Assembly: GCA_003567315.1 (NCBI GenBank)
Contig: PWZT01000016.1
Coordinates: 1-33,753 of the forward strand
DNA length: 33,753 bases
DNA from: Paracoccaceae bacterium
GTDB taxonomy: Bacteria > Pseudomonadota > Alphaproteobacteria > Rhodobacterales > Rhodobacteraceae
Direction: 5' to 3'
The stretch's first letter is position 1, and each line of letters begins with the position of its first letter. The notes beneath the pieces are model-generated. The model was not told the origin of the DNA and did no database searches. It worked only from the letters and a program-made list of their open reading frames with translations. Below, piece by piece: positions 32,982 to 33,753 of this stretch. Both the position numbers and the translations under genes were made by a program.

Positions 32982-33753
32982 TCGCGACCGCCTGGAAGAT
33001 CGCCCGCCGCGAATTGCGCGGGGGCTTGCGCGGCTTCTGGGTGTTTCTCGCCTGTCTCGCGCTCGGCGTAGGCGCGATCGCGGCCGTGGGCTCGGTGCGC
33101 GGGGCGATCGATGACGGGCTTGCGCGCGAGGGCGCGACGCTGCTGGGCGGGGACGCGGAGTTGCGCATGACCTATCGCTTCGCGACCGAGGATGAGCGCC
33201 GGTGGATGGACGATTTCGCGGGCGAGGTCTCCGAGGTGGTCGATTTCCGCTCGATGGCGATTGCGGGGCAGGGGGATGACGCGGAACGCTCGGTCACGCA
33301 GGTCAAGGGCGTGGACAGTGCCTATCCGTTGGTAGGAAACGTCGGGCTTGAGCCCGGGATCGGGATGGAGGCCGCGCTTGCGATGCAGGACGGGCTGCCC
33401 GGCGGGGTGATGGAGCGCATACTTGCCGAGCGGTTGGGGCTGGAGATCGGCGACACCTTCCGCCTTGGCGTACAGGAGTTCCGCCTGAGCGCGCATCTGA
33501 CGCATGAGCCCGATGGGCTTGGCGCGAATTTCGGGTTCGGCCCGCGCACAATTGTGCGCAGCGCCGATCTGGAAAATGCCGAATTGCTGGGGCCGGGCAC
33601 GCTCTATGAGGTGAATTACCGGATGCGCCTGCCCGGCCAACCGCTCGATGACGCCCGCGCTGTGGCCACCGAGCGCTTCGACGGCGCGGGCGTGCGCTGG
33701 CGCGACAGCCGCAATGCTGCACCGCAGATCCGCAATGTCATCGAGCGCGTGTC
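32978..33753 (+). CDS. ybbP: YbbP-like FtsX-family ABC permease (3' end cut by window edge)
   Basis: The frame opens at ATG 32978, overlapping the ATPase stop, and runs 258 codons to the window edge. It starts MIATAWKIARRELRGGLRGF, followed by the first membrane helix (about 20-40) and then a large periplasmic domain, with AERLGLEIGDTFRLG near 148-162 as in MacB/FtsX-like periplasmic regions. The remaining helices lie beyond the window. E. coli YbbP is about 800 aa, so roughly two thirds is missing. The call rests on the N-terminus, the coupled YbbA-like ATPase and the divergent tesA. Confidence 0.88.
   Translation, partial: MIATAWKIARRELRGGLRGFWVFLACLALGVGAIAAVGSVRGAIDDGLAREGATLLGGDAELRMTYRFATEDERRWMDDFAGEVSEVVDFRSMAIAGQGDDAERSVTQVKGVDSAYPLVGNVGLEPGIGMEAALAMQDGLPGGVMERILAERLGLEIGDTFRLGVQEFRLSAHLTHEPDGLGANFGFGPRTIVRSADLENAELLGPGTLYEVNYRMRLPGQPLDDARAVATERFDGAGVRWRDSRNAAPQIRNVIERV

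Overview
The window looks like a chromosomal segment of an alphaproteobacterium of the Rhodobacterales (Rhodobacter/Roseobacter group). The evidence is high GC, very dense gene packing with many 4-base ATGA/GTGA overlaps, a tandem def-def-fmt cluster, a complex-I NDUFA9-like gene, an RTX-type secreted protein, and an OpgG/OpgH glucan locus. I see no insertion sequence, prophage, CRISPR array or integron; most genes are core metabolism or cell envelope.

Layout. (1) 1-5318: purine catabolism. xdhA-xdhB-xdhC (minus strand, the last cut by the window edge) encode a two-subunit molybdenum xanthine dehydrogenase and its cofactor-insertion chaperone. A LysR regulator is divergent, and the shared intergenic region is rich in short repeats. 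(2) 5331-7775: a large RTX calcium-binding repeat protein with no type I exporter beside it. (3) 7934-13190: a glycosyltransferase, waaA (Kdo transferase), tRNA-Val(CAC), lon with a heat-shock-like promoter, and a probable 6S RNA gene. (4) 13188-17613, all minus: MltB-type lytic transglycosylase, PRC-barrel protein, glutathionyl-hydroquinone reductase-like GST, and a PatB/MalY aminotransferase. (5) 17716-20676, plus strand: def, a second def-like gene that has lost catalytic residues, fmt, and a TauE/SafE permease. (6) 20689-28569: an envelope-glycan locus. On the minus strand, a CDP-alcohol phosphatidyltransferase, a membrane sulfatase/phosphoglycerol-transferase-like protein and a UPF0104/LPG-synthase-TM protein form one unit. 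Divergent from it, cytochrome b561, an OpgH glucosyltransferase fused to a SAM methyltransferase, and OpgG/OpgD form a second. (7) 28810-33753: NDUFA9-like protein, tRNA-Leu(CAG), metK, a TesA-like esterase, and the divergent YbbA-YbbP ABC transporter (YbbP cut by the window edge).

How the genes fit together. The most interesting part is region 6. An OPG (osmoregulated periplasmic glucan) polymerase carries its own methyltransferase domain, and a neighbouring divergent operon has the parts one would want for lipid-derived head-group decoration: a phosphatidyl-alcohol synthase, an OpgB/LtaS-like alkaline-phosphatase-fold transferase, and a flippase-like membrane protein. This suggests an OPG synthesis-plus-decoration module, but that is inferred from domains and gene order. 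Other points worth a second look are the degenerate deformylase, the duplicated RTX-plus-cap architecture, the probable unannotated 6S RNA, the sigma-32-like lon promoter, and a candidate leaderless def transcript.
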